From positions 1-64,000 of the forward strand of contig JBFWPT010000004.1 of NCBI GenBank assembly GCA_050249835.1: DNA of 64,000 nt. Direction: 5' to 3'. This stretch comes from Miltoncostaea sp050249835 (GTDB lineage: Bacteria > Actinomycetota > Thermoleophilia > Miltoncostaeales > Miltoncostaeaceae). Below, piece after piece: positions 18,053-24,616 of the stretch (positions within the stretch are counted from its first letter, which is position 1; each line of letters starts with the position of its first letter). A program made the position numbers and the translations under genes. The notes beneath the pieces were generated by a model, which was not told the origin of the DNA, did no database searches, and saw only the letters and a list, made by a program, of their open reading frames with translations.

Positions 18053-18376
18053 ATGGACCGCGCGAGCGCCAGCACGACCCAGAGCCCCGTCGGAGACCGC
18101 GTCGCCGACGGTGGCCGGCGACGGGCCCGCAGCGCCGAGTACCAGCGCGAGCGTGCCCGCCTCGATCCCTTCGAGGCGATCGCCCGTCAGGTGATCCTCC
18201 GGCGGGGCGAGCTCGGTCTGACCCAGAAGGAGCTCGCCGAGCGGATCGGCACCAGCCACTCGGCCATCTCACGGCTGGAGAGCGGCCAGCACCGCGCCTC
18301 GATCGCCACCCTCGAGCGTGTCGGCGAGGCGCTGGGCCTGCGCCTGGTCGTCAGCCTGGAGCCCGCCGCGGCCTAA
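18053..18376 (+). CDS. XRE-family antitoxin (HigA-like)
   Basis: A 107-residue DNA-binding protein. The ATG at 18053 is chosen because AAGGAG lies 5 nt upstream. The C-terminal half is a Cro/CI helix-turn-helix: LTQKELAERIGTSHSAISRLESGQHRA, written here only as its two helices LTQKELAERIG and SAISRLESG, followed by TLERVGEALGLRL. It would bind and neutralise the toxin encoded just upstream and repress the pair through the operator at 18011-18030. The N-terminal 45 residues are Arg-rich and low in complexity. Confidence 0.88.
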   Translation: MDRASASTTQSPVGDRVADGGRRRARSAEYQRERARLDPFEAIARQVILRRGELGLTQKELAERIGTSHSAISRLESGQHRASIATLERVGEALGLRLVVSLEPAAA

Positions 18377-18389
18377 CCCAGTCGCCTGT

Positions 18390-19025
18390 TTACCGCCGAT
18401 GGTCGGCCGCGCCAGGGAGGTAGGTTTCTGCGGCTGCGAAGTCCCGCCACACCTGATCGGCGAACCGGTAACTGAAGCGATGACTTCGGATCGCGAACAG
18501 CACCGCCGCGATCGTCGCCAACGCCGTCGCGGCGATGAGCACGTCGCGACGCTGGGTGCCGATGATCGCGCAGGTCGCGAAGACGCCGATCAGGAGCCCG
18601 CTCGAGGTCGCAAGGCCGCGGCAGAGCCCGTACTGGAGGTTCATCAGCTCCGACCGGCCGTCGAGCCCACGCTGGCGGAGCAGCGCTCGCGCGAGGCCGA
18701 AGCCGTCGCCATCGGGGCGGAACCCGCCCAAGCGGTTGAGGGTTGTGCGCAGCGCCTCCTGCAGCGGTTCTGAATACGCCTTGGAGTGGCCCTCCTCGAC
18801 CCGGACAAGGGAGGGTGAGCCGGTCCTCCACAGGCGCCGCTCCCAGACGGTCGCGACGCCCTGGACGAGGTGTCCTGCCGCATAGAAGCAGGCGATCAGC
18901 CCGAGGATCGCGCCCGCGCCCGGCTCTCCCGGGATTCCGGCGATCGCCCCATAGGTTCCCGCAACCAGCAGCCCGCCCACCAGCACGTAGGCGAGGATGT
19001 CGTAGACGCTGAACACCGCCAGCAT
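18390..19025 (-). CDS. Small membrane protein, partner of the metallo-beta-lactamase
   Basis: A 211-residue protein of unknown function. The ATG at 19025 has GGAGGTGA immediately upstream (7 nt from GGAGG to the start), better than the ATG seven codons earlier. Four membrane segments are visible in two pairs (about 10-32 and 42-62, then 135-155 and 162-182), separated by a soluble, charged stretch. It follows the metallo-beta-lactamase gene by 36 bp on the same strand, so the two probably form an operon. The gene converges on the antitoxin gene with a 13-bp gap. A membrane effector or anchor for the neighbouring enzyme is a guess. Confidence 0.7.
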   Translation of the reverse strand: MLAVFSVYDILAYVLVGGLLVAGTYGAIAGIPGEPGAGAILGLIACFYAAGHLVQGVATVWERRLWRTGSPSLVRVEEGHSKAYSEPLQEALRTTLNRLGGFRPDGDGFGLARALLRQRGLDGRSELMNLQYGLCRGLATSSGLLIGVFATCAIIGTQRRDVLIAATALATIAAVLFAIRSHRFSYRFADQVWRDFAAAETYLPGAADHRR

Positions 19026-19061
19026 CCGGTCACCTCCGACGGGCATCTCCGCGAGCCCGGG

Positions 19062-20030
19062 CTAGCCGAACACGCGTGCGGACAGTGTGCGACGGTCCAT
19101 GATGACCGCCCGGTCACGGTTCCAGATGGCCATGCTGCCGTCGCTCCAGAACCGCACCTGCATCGTCCCCTCGGTACGGGTGGAGAACACCGACCCGACC
19201 TCCTGCCGGTACCAGGGGATCGCGTCCTCGGCGGCCGGCAGCCTGTCCGAGCTGACCAGGACGGCATCCGGCGCGATCGCCTCGAGCACCCCGTTGCCGG
19301 GATAGCCGCTGCGACGCCCGTGGTGGGACGCCACCAGAATGTCCGACCGCAGCTCCACCCCGTTCAGCGCGCAGGCGAGGGCGAGGTCATCCCACCCGCG
19401 CTGCTCCACGTCACCCGGCAGGAGGATGCTCCGGCCCCCGAAGCTGACGCGAAGGACGTAGCTCATCGAGTTCCAGTCCTCGCGCTCGTCGCAGGTGTCG
19501 ACCAGGGCGCTGCTGGGGGAGAGGATCTCGATGCCGTCCTCGTGCCAGTAGTGGAGGCTCGCGAAGCGCAGCGGCTGGAGGTACTGGGGCCACTCCACCC
19601 CCGGCTGCTGCACGTCGTTTCGCATCGCGCGATACCAGGCCCAGTCCTGCTTGGCCGCGTCGTTGAGGAACGAGCTGGGCGTGGCCTTCGTGTGGGGGAG
19701 GTCCCAGAACACCGACGCCGTGAGGTCCTGACGGTTGAGGATGCACCGGATGCCCGACATGTGATCCGCGTCGGGGTGGCTGAGGATGAACCGCCACAGC
19801 TGGTCACCGAAGCGGGCGCGGTACCAGTCGATCGGGTCCTCGAGGGCCGCCTCAAGGGCCATCAGCCGACCGACCATGCCCTCGGCGAGCAGCGCGGAGC
19901 GCTCCGCCGCCCGCAGCGTTCCGCCGTTGTTGATGTCGATCATCGAGCGGCGCCCCGACGCGTGATCGATCACCGCGCAGGAGCCCGCCCCGACGTTGAG
20001 GACGAAGATGTCGATGTAGTCCCTGGTCAC
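19062..20030 (-). CDS. ComEC-type metallo-beta-lactamase fold hydrolase
   Basis: A 322-residue soluble enzyme resembling the C-terminal MBL domain of ComEC/Rec2. The N-terminus DYIDIFVLNVGAGSCAVID is the usual entry strand. The metal motif is SHPDADHMSG near residue 80. LLPGDVEQRG carries the bridging Asp and SHHGRRSGYPG the distal His pair. No ComEC membrane channel is attached. The GTG at 20030 has GGAGG five bases upstream; the ATG at 20054 is an alternative without a clear site. Substrate is unknown: phosphodiester bonds of nucleic acid or a nucleotide are likely from the family. It shares an operon with the membrane protein downstream. Confidence 0.82.
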   Translation of the reverse strand: MTRDYIDIFVLNVGAGSCAVIDHASGRRSMIDINNGGTLRAAERSALLAEGMVGRLMALEAALEDPIDWYRARFGDQLWRFILSHPDADHMSGIRCILNRQDLTASVFWDLPHTKATPSSFLNDAAKQDWAWYRAMRNDVQQPGVEWPQYLQPLRFASLHYWHEDGIEILSPSSALVDTCDEREDWNSMSYVLRVSFGGRSILLPGDVEQRGWDDLALACALNGVELRSDILVASHHGRRSGYPGNGVLEAIAPDAVLVSSDRLPAAEDAIPWYRQEVGSVFSTRTEGTMQVRFWSDGSMAIWNRDRAVIMDRRTLSARVFG

Positions 20031-20446
20031 GTGGGCCTCCGGGCCGTTCGTCATTGACTCGCTGGAGGCGACCGGGGAATCTCGCAGTGCCGCTGGTCGA
20101 TCCGGACGCTTCCGGTGAGACCGCGTCCGGGCCGCCCCCGCCCCACGGGGGCGGCCCACCACAATCTCGACGCGCAGGATCGCATACGGACGCGGGTCAC
20201 CCAAGCGGCGACCCCAGATATGGTGGAGTGCCCCTCCGCGCCGCCCCCGCATATAGTGCCCGACGACCTTTCTGGTCGTACGCTCCAGGAGCGCGCTGTC
20301 GCCAGCTCGAAGCTGGAAGGGCGCTTCCGCAGCCCGTCGGTGACGATCGTGCCTCAATGTGTAGACAGTCCATTGGGACGCGAGGCATACTCAGCCTGTG
20401 TACGGGGCGTCCGCGATCGGCTCATGCGTCAGGCAGGCTTACTTTG
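20031..20446. other. Intergenic region between divergent MBL and double-HTH genes
   Basis: 416 bp without a convincing gene. It holds the strong hairpin annotated at 20129-20157 and a weaker inverted repeat (ACGACC at 20263-20268 and GGTCGT at 20274-20279). Short open frames on both strands lack ribosome sites. It presumably contains the promoters of both divergent genes. Confidence 0.5.
20129..20157. repeat. Perfect 12-bp GC-only hairpin
   Basis: GGGCCGCCCCCG at 20129-20140 and its exact reverse complement at 20146-20157 flank a 5-nt loop CCCCA. It sits about 100 bp upstream of the MBL start. Without a T-tract it is not a standard terminator. It may act as an operator, an RNA structure in the MBL leader, or a transcription block between divergent units. 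Confidence 0.5.
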
Positions 20447-20881
20447 ATGACGAAGCCGGCGCATCAGGTGCTGACGATCGACGAGGTCGCCGAGTGGCTC
20501 GGCATGCATCGCAACTCGGTTCACCGGGCCGCCCGGCAGGGCCGCCTCCCGGCACGGCGGGTGGGGAAGGAGTGGAGGTTCCTTCGCGAGGCGGTCGCCG
20601 CCCGCTGGACCCCGGGGCGCCGACTGCGCGGGGCGGCCGAGGTCAGGACGCTCGAGCCGGCGTTCCCCGAGTCGCCGGTCGAGTTGTCGGCCCAGGAGGC
20701 CGCCGACTTCCTGCGCGTCGAGCCGACCACGATCTACCACGAGGCCGCCGCCGATCGCCTGCCGGCTTGGAAGGAGGGTCAGGAGTGGCGCACCTCGGCC
20801 GCGGCCCTTCGCGAGTACCTGGCCGCCGATCCCGACCCCGCCGGCCGCTACGTGCGCAACGGGAGTCGGGACACGGAGTAG
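20447..20881 (+). CDS. Double helix-turn-helix protein (excisionase/HTH_17 type)
   Basis: A 144-residue protein with two tandem MerR/excisionase-like domains. The first is LTIDEVAEWLGMHRNSVHRA followed by GRLPARRVGKEWRF. The second is LSAQEAADFLRVEPTTIYHE followed by DRLPAWKEGQEWRT. Each has the helix-turn-helix plus Trp-Arg wing of the family. It could be a recombination directionality factor or a regulator of the element. The ATG at 20447 has no strong ribosome site. It lies 7 bp before the IclR-type gene, so the two are probably cotranscribed with the small excisionase-like gene and the integrase. Confidence 0.82.
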   Translation: MTKPAHQVLTIDEVAEWLGMHRNSVHRAARQGRLPARRVGKEWRFLREAVAARWTPGRRLRGAAEVRTLEPAFPESPVELSAQEAADFLRVEPTTIYHEAAADRLPAWKEGQEWRTSAAALREYLAADPDPAGRYVRNGSRDTE

Positions 20882-20888
20882 GCGTCTC

Positions 20889-21800
20889 GTGGTGAGGCGC
20901 CGCCGGCCGCGGGCCGAGTCCGAGCACTACCGGGTCAAGGCGGTCGAGCAGACCCTCCAGATCCTCGACGTGCTGGCCGAGACCCCGGACCTCGCGCTGC
21001 CCGAGATCGCCGAGCGGATCGGCCTCGCCACACCGAACGCCCACAAGCTGATCCTGCACCTGCAGGAGGCGGGCCTCGTCGAGACCGGCCTCATCACCAA
21101 GCGCTACCGCCTCGGCGCCGGCCGCCTGGCCCGGCTCACTGAGCGGGCCCTCGAGACCACGAGCGCCTGGGAGGCCTTCCGGGGCAGCGTGCCCGCCCTG
21201 CGGGAGACGACCGGCATGCCGGGCCTGATCGCCGTGCTCGTCGGATCCCGGGCGGTATATGTCGAGCAGGTGCGGGGCCCCGACGACGCGGCCGGCCGAG
21301 CCTTCCCCGCGCACGCCACCGCACTCGGCAAGGCGCTGCTGGCGGAGAGCCCGCCCGCGGTGCTCGACGAGGTGGTGCTCGACGCCTGGAGCGCGCGCAC
21401 GATCACCGAGCGCGGTGAGCTCGACGCGGAGCTCGAGCGCACCCGGGAGCGCGGCTGGGCGCTCGAGGACGGCGAGCTCGACCTCACGCGTCGCTCGATC
21501 GGGGCGGTGGTGCGCGACCACTCGGGGACGGCGGTCGCGGCGGTGGGCATCGGCCACCTGGCCACCACCCTGCCGGATCGGAGGCTACCCGAGCTGGCCG
21601 ATGCCGTACTGACCGAAGCTCGGCGGATCACCGACGCCCTGGGCGGGGCGCTCGGCGCCCTCGGACCGCCGCGGCTCGCGGTGACCGTGCTCGGAGCGGT
21701 CGAGCCCCCGGTGCCGCCGGTGCCGAGGAAGGACACGCCCGCCACCGAGAGGCGGTCCGCGCGTCGGTCGCCGGCCCGACGGGACGGGGGCGATGGCTAG
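20889..21800 (+). CDS. IclR-family transcriptional regulator
   Basis: A 303-residue regulator. A winged helix-turn-helix occupies about residues 16-75 (VEQTLQILDVLAE, LPEIAERIGLATPNAHKLI, YRLGAGRLA). An IclR effector domain follows (YVEQVRG, FPAHATALGKALLAE, ERGWALEDGELD, AVGIGHLATTLPD). Family members usually control catabolic genes in response to small molecules. Here it lies inside the recombination module, between two excisionase-like genes, and no catabolic genes are adjacent. Its job may be to control the mobile element. The 35-residue Arg/Pro tail overlaps the next gene by 8 bp. The start may be either of two adjacent GTG codons. Confidence 0.88.
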   Translation: MVRRRRPRAESEHYRVKAVEQTLQILDVLAETPDLALPEIAERIGLATPNAHKLILHLQEAGLVETGLITKRYRLGAGRLARLTERALETTSAWEAFRGSVPALRETTGMPGLIAVLVGSRAVYVEQVRGPDDAAGRAFPAHATALGKALLAESPPAVLDEVVLDAWSARTITERGELDAELERTRERGWALEDGELDLTRRSIGAVVRDHSGTAVAAVGIGHLATTLPDRRLPELADAVLTEARRITDALGGALGALGPPRLAVTVLGAVEPPVPPVPRKDTPATERRSARRSPARRDGGDG

Positions 21801-22047
21801 CCCCGACGGCCGAGCGCTGGTCGGCCTGGACGACGCGGCGGCGATGCTCGGTATGTCGCGGCGCACGCTGGAGCGGCGGATCGCGGCAGGCGAGATCGCC
21901 GTCTTCCGTGACCGGAGGATCGTCGCGATCCCGGTGGGGGAGATCACGCGGTACGTCGCCGAGCGCGTCGCCCGACGTGGCTCGGCGCGCCGGGGGCGAT
22001 CGGCCGGCCCGCCGCCCCTCGCGCCCGGCGAGCGCCTCTGGGACTGA
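21793..22047 (+). CDS. Excisionase-like HTH protein
   Basis: An 84-residue HTH_17-type protein with GLDDAAAMLGMSRRTLERRI and a wing ending in RRIVAIPVGEITRYV, followed by a basic tail. It overlaps the end of the IclR-type gene and lies about 90 bp before the integrase, the usual place for the directionality factor Xis. Such proteins bend DNA at the att site to favour excision. The assignment as Xis rests on fold and position. Confidence 0.8.
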   Translation: MASPDGRALVGLDDAAAMLGMSRRTLERRIAAGEIAVFRDRRIVAIPVGEITRYVAERVARRGSARRGRSAGPPPLAPGERLWD

Positions 22048-22137
22048 TCGGCCGACGAACGTCATGCGCCCCGTGCGCCATCCCGCAATAGCGTCGTCTG
22101 CGAGGAGACCGTGATCCGACGCGACGAGGGAGGGGAG

Positions 22138-23337
22138 ATGGCCACCGGGCATCCGGGCGTCCAGGAGCGCAGGGGACCGAGGGGCACGACGTACCGGGTG
22201 CGGGTGCGCAAGAACGGCGCCCTCGTGAGTCGGTCGTTCACGACGGTGTCCGCGGCGCTCGCGTGGCGAGCCGAGGCTCTGGAGGGCATCGTCGATCGCG
22301 GTGCGCTGCCCGCACCACCACCACCCCATCCGCGGCGAGTGGCGACGGTCGCCGACGCGGCCCGCTCGCTCGCTCGTGGCATGGTCAGCGGCGCCGTTCG
22401 GACGAGGACCGGAACCCCGTACAAGCCGTCGGTCGTCCGCAAGTACGAGGAGCAGCTTCGCACCCTGGTCGTGCCGGCGATCGGCGGCGTCCCGGTCGGC
22501 GCATTGACCCGAGGGGACATCCAGCGGCTGGTCGACGGCATCGCCGCCGGACGTACGCCAGAGCATGCGCGAAAGGCGCTCGTCGCCCTCCGTGTCGCGC
22601 TGCGCGTCGCCGAGCGCGACGGCCTGATCGAGCCGGGGACCAACCCGTGCGCCGGGGTCCGGGCACCCGCCGACCAACGGATCGAACGGGCCGCTCGGAT
22701 CCTGACTCCCCAGGAGGTGAGCGGGATCCTGGAGGCGGCGACGATCGACGACGCCCGTCTGGGACGGTCGTTCGGCGCGCCGCTCATCGCCCTCCTGTTC
22801 GGCACCGGCCTCCGCCTCGGCGAGGCCCTCGCCCTGCCGTGGGGCGCCGAGGGGCTCGACCTCGAAGGGGGCGTCGTGCGGGTGCGGCGCTCGCTCGATC
22901 GGGTGCGTGACAAGGAGACCGGCACGTTCGCGTTCGTGGCGCCCAAGACGCGTACCAGCCGGCGCGATGTGCCCGTGCGGCCGAGCGACGTCGCGATGCT
23001 GAAGCGCCACCGGTTGGCGTGCGGCCGACCCGGTGATGGCGAGCTTGTGTTCCCCGACGAGCGGGGCCGCGCCCTCACCCCGAACGGGCGGCCGAGGCAC
23101 GCGTTCACGCGAGCGGTGCGCGCGGCGGGGCTCGGCGACCCCGCACCGAAGCTCCACGATCTGCGCCACGCGTACGCGACCGCCCTGCTGGCCGCGGGGC
23201 TCACCGTCCACGCGGTGGCGGAGCTGCTCGGCCACTCCTCGCCGGCCCTCGTCATGGCCCGCTACGGGCACGCGTACGCCGCCGAGAAGGCAGGGTCGGC
23301 GATGGCGCTCGAGCGCTTCTGCGCCGGTCCGGCCTGA
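22138..23337 (+). CDS. Tyrosine recombinase (site-specific integrase)
   Basis: A 399-residue integrase. The ATG at 22138 is preferred because GGAGG lies 4 nt upstream; a GTG nine codons earlier is the alternative. An AP2-like arm-binding N-terminus (TTYRVRVRKNGALVSRSF) is followed by a SAM-like core-binding domain and the catalytic domain: GTGLRLGEALAL (Arg), HDLRHAYAT (His-x-x-Arg), GHSSP, and the nucleophile Tyr in MARYGH. It sits about 150 bp from the 3' end of tRNA-Glu, facing it, as expected for an element inserted in that tRNA gene. It would catalyse integration and, with Xis, excision. Confidence 0.95.
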   Translation: MATGHPGVQERRGPRGTTYRVRVRKNGALVSRSFTTVSAALAWRAEALEGIVDRGALPAPPPPHPRRVATVADAARSLARGMVSGAVRTRTGTPYKPSVVRKYEEQLRTLVVPAIGGVPVGALTRGDIQRLVDGIAAGRTPEHARKALVALRVALRVAERDGLIEPGTNPCAGVRAPADQRIERAARILTPQEVSGILEAATIDDARLGRSFGAPLIALLFGTGLRLGEALALPWGAEGLDLEGGVVRVRRSLDRVRDKETGTFAFVAPKTRTSRRDVPVRPSDVAMLKRHRLACGRPGDGELVFPDERGRALTPNGRPRHAFTRAVRAAGLGDPAPKLHDLRHAYATALLAAGLTVHAVAELLGHSSPALVMARYGHAYAAEKAGSAMALERFCAGPA

Positions 23338-23358
23338 CCCCGCGGCAACCGCTCGGCG

Positions 23359-23386
23359 TGGTCCATTCTTGGTCCAATTTGGTCCA
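23359..23386 (+). repeat. Three phased TGGTCCA repeats, likely arm sites of the integrase
   Basis: TGGTCCA occurs at 23359-23365, 23370-23376 and 23380-23386, with start-to-start spacing of 11 and 10 bp, about one helical turn. They lie between the integrase stop and the tRNA-Glu gene, inside the presumed attachment region. Helically phased short repeats near att are typical arm-type binding sites for the integrase N-terminus or Xis. Confidence 0.6.
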
Positions 23387-23440
23387 AACCGGGCGGCCGG
23401 TGACTTTTCCTGGCTTTCAGTGTCGCCCCGTGGCGGCAAC

Positions 23441-23466
23441 AAAAAACCCCGCCTGAGCGGGGTTTT
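23441..23466. terminator. Bidirectional intrinsic terminator
   Basis: A 6-bp stem (CCCCGC and GCGGGG) with CTGA loop, preceded by six A and followed by four T. It can end both integrase transcription from the left and tRNA transcription from the right. Confidence 0.85.
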
Positions 23467-23483
23467 CGCCTTCACCTGCCGAG

Positions 23484-23556
23484 TAGCGCATACGGGATTT
23501 GAACCCGTGTTACCGCCGTGAGAGGGCGGCGTCCTAGGCCCCTAGACGAATGCGCC
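23484..23556 (-). tRNA. tRNA-Glu (anticodon CTC)
   Basis: A complete 73-nt cloverleaf. The acceptor GGCGCAT pairs with ATGCGCT with a G-U at the end. The anticodon stem CCGCC/GGCGG encloses loop CTCTCAC with anticodon CTC, reading GAG. The T-arm carries GGTTCAAATCC. CCA is not encoded. Its 3' end faces the integrase and is the probable insertion site of the mobile element, yet the tRNA remains intact. Confidence 0.95.
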
Positions 23557-23585
23557 ACGGACGAGCCGTGTACCGGGGAGACGGA

Positions 23586-23656
23586 CTGGGGGAGGAGGAT
23601 TCGAACCCCCGCTACCGGGGCCAGAACCCGGCGTCCTACCGCTAGACGATCCCCCA
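23586..23656 (-). tRNA. tRNA-Gln (anticodon CTG)
   Basis: A complete 71-nt cloverleaf beginning with T as usual for tRNA-Gln. The acceptor TGGGGGA pairs with TCCCCCA, and the discriminator is G. The anticodon stem CCGGG/CCCGG encloses loop TTCTGGC with anticodon CTG, reading CAG. It lies 29 bp upstream of tRNA-Glu on the same strand and shares its promoter. Confidence 0.95.
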
Positions 23657-23675
23657 CCGGTGCGGGCCGATGGCG

Positions 23676-23703
23676 ATCGTACCAGACGATCCGGGCCGCT
23701 CAA
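23676..23703 (-). promoter_or_regulatory. Promoter of the tRNA-Gln/tRNA-Glu unit
   Basis: On the minus strand a -35 TTGAGC (23703-23698) and a -10 TACGAT (23681-23676) are 16 bp apart, and TGG before the -10 makes it an extended -10. Transcription would start near 23669, about 13 nt before tRNA-Gln. The -35 overlaps the last codons of the sugar kinase gene. Confidence 0.7.
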
Positions 23704-24572
23704 CCCGCGGCCGCCGCGGCGATCACCAGCGCCCCGAGGGGGCCGGCGGACCCCCCGAGGCCGGCCGGCTGGACGAAGGCGGGGGCGGCGTGCTCCGGCA
23801 GGCCGGGGTAGCCGCCGAGGGCGGTGGCGAGGTGCTCCCGCACGCGCGGGACGAGGCCCGGCAGGCCCGCCACGCCGCCGCCCAGCAGCACCCGCTCCGG
23901 GGCAACGACGTAGACCAGGGCCCGGATGCCGGACGCGATGTAGGCGGCCTCCAGGTCGACGGCGCGATCCCGGTCGGCGCCGGTCAGCGCCTCGGCCGGC
24001 ACGCCCCAGCGCGCCGCCATCGCCGGGCCGCTCGCCATGCCCTCCCAGCAGTCGCCGTGGAAGGGGCAGATCCCCGGGAAGTCGTCGCCCGGCACGCGGG
24101 GGACCGCGACGTGGCCGGCCTCGGGGTGGGGGAGGCCGCGCAGGGGGCGCCCGCCGGCGACCACGCCGACCCCGATGCCGGTGCCCACGGTCACGTAGGC
24201 GTGGGTGCCGAGGCCCCGCGCGGCGCCCCAGCGGCCCTCGGCCATGGCCGCCCCGGTGACGTCGGTGTCCACCCCGACCGGCACGCCGAAGGCCGCGCGC
24301 AGGGGGCCCACGAGGTCCGCCCCGGACCAGCCGGGCTTCGGGGTCGCCAGGAGCCGGCCGGTCCCCAGGTCGAGGGGGCCGAACGCGCCGACCCCGAGGG
24401 CGGCGAACGGGCCCGTCCCCGCGGCCATCTCCCGCAGGGCCGCGACGGCCTCGGCGAGGGTGTCGTCCGGCCCGCGGGTGGGGAACCGGCGCTCGGCCAG
24501 CACCCGCCCGTCGTCGTCGCCGACGAGGCAGACGAACTTGGTGCCGCCGGCCTCCACGCCCCCGAGGATCAT
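23700..24572 (-). CDS. ROK-family sugar kinase, fructokinase type
   Basis: A 290-residue ATP-dependent hexose kinase. The N-terminal phosphate loop GVEAGGTKFVCLVG and the motif CPFHGDCWEGMASGPA, with its preceding EAGHV, form the zinc-binding module of ROK kinases. The close match to the YdhR/GmuE/ScrK subgroup favours fructose as substrate, giving fructose 6-phosphate. VTVGTGIGVG and LLGGGVAGLPG are the other ROK signatures. It is transcribed away from the DUF4032 gene, with 44 bp between the starts. Other hexoses such as mannose or N-acetylglucosamine cannot be excluded. Confidence 0.88.
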   Translation of the reverse strand: MILGGVEAGGTKFVCLVGDDDGRVLAERRFPTRGPDDTLAEAVAALREMAAGTGPFAALGVGAFGPLDLGTGRLLATPKPGWSGADLVGPLRAAFGVPVGVDTDVTGAAMAEGRWGAARGLGTHAYVTVGTGIGVGVVAGGRPLRGLPHPEAGHVAVPRVPGDDFPGICPFHGDCWEGMASGPAMAARWGVPAEALTGADRDRAVDLEAAYIASGIRALVYVVAPERVLLGGGVAGLPGLVPRVREHLATALGGYPGLPEHAAPAFVQPAGLGGSAGPLGALVIAAAAAG

Positions 24573-24616
24573 CGGCCGCAGGATGCCAGTCGCGGGCCCC
24601 GGGGTATCTGCATCCC

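Larger units (their letters stand above)
1..23510. mobile_element. Integrative mobilizable element inserted at tRNA-Glu (left end outside window)
   Basis: The right end is defined by the integrase next to the 3' end of tRNA-Glu (tRNA 3' end at 23484), with phased repeats in between. The body carries excisionase-like genes, a MobF relaxase, a toxin-antitoxin pair and the helicase-ATPase operon, while genes to the right of the tRNAs are ordinary host functions. The crossover is probably within the tRNA 3' half (about 23484-23510). No second copy of this segment was seen in 1-23400, so the left attachment site is beyond the window. No conjugative secretion genes are visible, so it may be mobilizable only or an incomplete view of a full ICE. 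Confidence 0.75.

Noticed and set aside
23359..23386. Possible replication iterons
   Set aside because: Position between the integrase and its tRNA target, with no replication initiator gene nearby, fits integrase or Xis binding sites better.
1..23400. A second copy of the tRNA-Glu 3' end marking the left attachment site
   Set aside because: Reading through the region I found no matching segment, so the left boundary was not called.
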